Assembly: GCA_946405645.1 (NCBI GenBank) | Contig: CAMJHW010000097.1 | Location: 1-5,855 of the forward strand | Direction of reading: 5' to 3' | Origin: an uncultured Bacteroidales bacterium | GTDB lineage: Bacteria; Bacteroidota; Bacteroidia; Bacteroidales; UBA932 | DNA length: 5,855 bases | In this document: in pieces, positions 5,639 through 5,855 of the stretch | How the letters are laid out: every line of letters begins with the position of its first letter | Position numbering within the stretch: the first letter of the stretch is position 1 | Translations under genes and position numbers: made by a program | Notes under the pieces: generated by a model | Seen by the model: only the letters and a program-made list of their open reading frames with translations | Databases searched by the model: none | Told to the model about the DNA's origin: nothing

Positions 5639-5855
5639 TGAGACTGCCGAAACTCAAATTCTGGGATTCCTGGGACGACCGGCAGAAAACCGGTACGGTC
5701 AAGGCCCTCGGAGTGCTGATCGCGCTCTTCGCGCTTTTCTCGCTCCTGGCCATGGTATCATATATCTTCACGTGGAAACAGGACCAGAGCCTGCTCACGG
5801 ACCCCGCCATGATGGACCAGGCGGTAGGCGTGGCCAATTTCGGAGGCAAGCTCGG
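5638..5855 (+). CDS. ftsK: DNA translocase FtsK, N-terminal part (runs off window)
   Basis: FtsK anchors at the division septum and pumps chromosome ends so that dimers can be resolved at dif. Only the first 72 codons are present. They show a charged start (MRLPKLKFWDSWDDRQ), one transmembrane helix at about 21-44 (rich in Leu, Ala and Phe), then a SYIFTWKQDQS motif and VANFGGKLG at the end. The FTWK-x-DQ and N-x-GGKLG motifs are typical of the first helix and first loop of Bacteroidota FtsK. The remaining membrane helices, the linker and the ATPase motor are beyond the window. The ATG overlaps the stop of DUF4290 as TAATG, with no independent ribosome site close by, so translation is probably coupled. 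The identification rests on the N-terminus alone, since the diagnostic ATPase is not visible. Confidence 0.75.
   Translation, partial: MRLPKLKFWDSWDDRQKTGTVKALGVLIALFALFSLLAMVSYIFTWKQDQSLLTDPAMMDQAVGVANFGGKL

Overview
The window looks like a stretch of a moderately GC-rich Bacteroidota (probably Bacteroidales) chromosome. The evidence is a DUF4290 gene fused translationally to the start of a Bacteroidota-type ftsK, a FISUMP-domain lipoprotein, an ApbE lipoprotein, and -7 elements of the Bacteroidota TAnnTTTG type placed 22-26 nt upstream of starts. The genus cannot be fixed from the sequence.

Layout. Positions 1-479 (minus) carry the N-terminal half of a lipoprotein FAD:protein FMN transferase (ApbE), cut by the window edge. 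A short divergent promoter region (480-568) separates it from a plus-strand FISUMP lipoprotein (569-1561). That gene runs head-on, with no spacer, into the last gene of a four-gene minus-strand operon. In transcription order the operon is: an HprK-like P-loop kinase (4816-3920), a soluble S24/S26-type peptidase of the Ser/His kind (3927-3481), a stand-alone 89-residue PqqD-like/RRE protein (3484-3215), and a one-chain ABC exporter with fused membrane and ATPase domains (3208-1562). A second divergent promoter region (4817-4960) separates the operon from the plus-strand DUF4290 gene (4961-5638). The DUF4290 stop overlaps the ATG of ftsK (5638 to the window end).

The point of interest is the four-gene operon. 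Both of its borders are visible: a divergent housekeeping pair on one side and an abutting convergent gene on the other. Its parts (kinase, peptidase, peptide-binding PqqD/RRE, exporter) resemble the tailoring, recognition and export parts of RiPP pathways such as phosphorylated lasso peptides. No precursor gene, cyclase or transglutaminase-like protease is present. My inference is a compact peptide or protein modification and export system whose substrate is encoded elsewhere; the substrate and the reactions are not shown by the sequence.

There is no RNA gene, CRISPR array, insertion sequence or convincing factor-independent terminator, and no gene-free stretch longer than about 145 bases.
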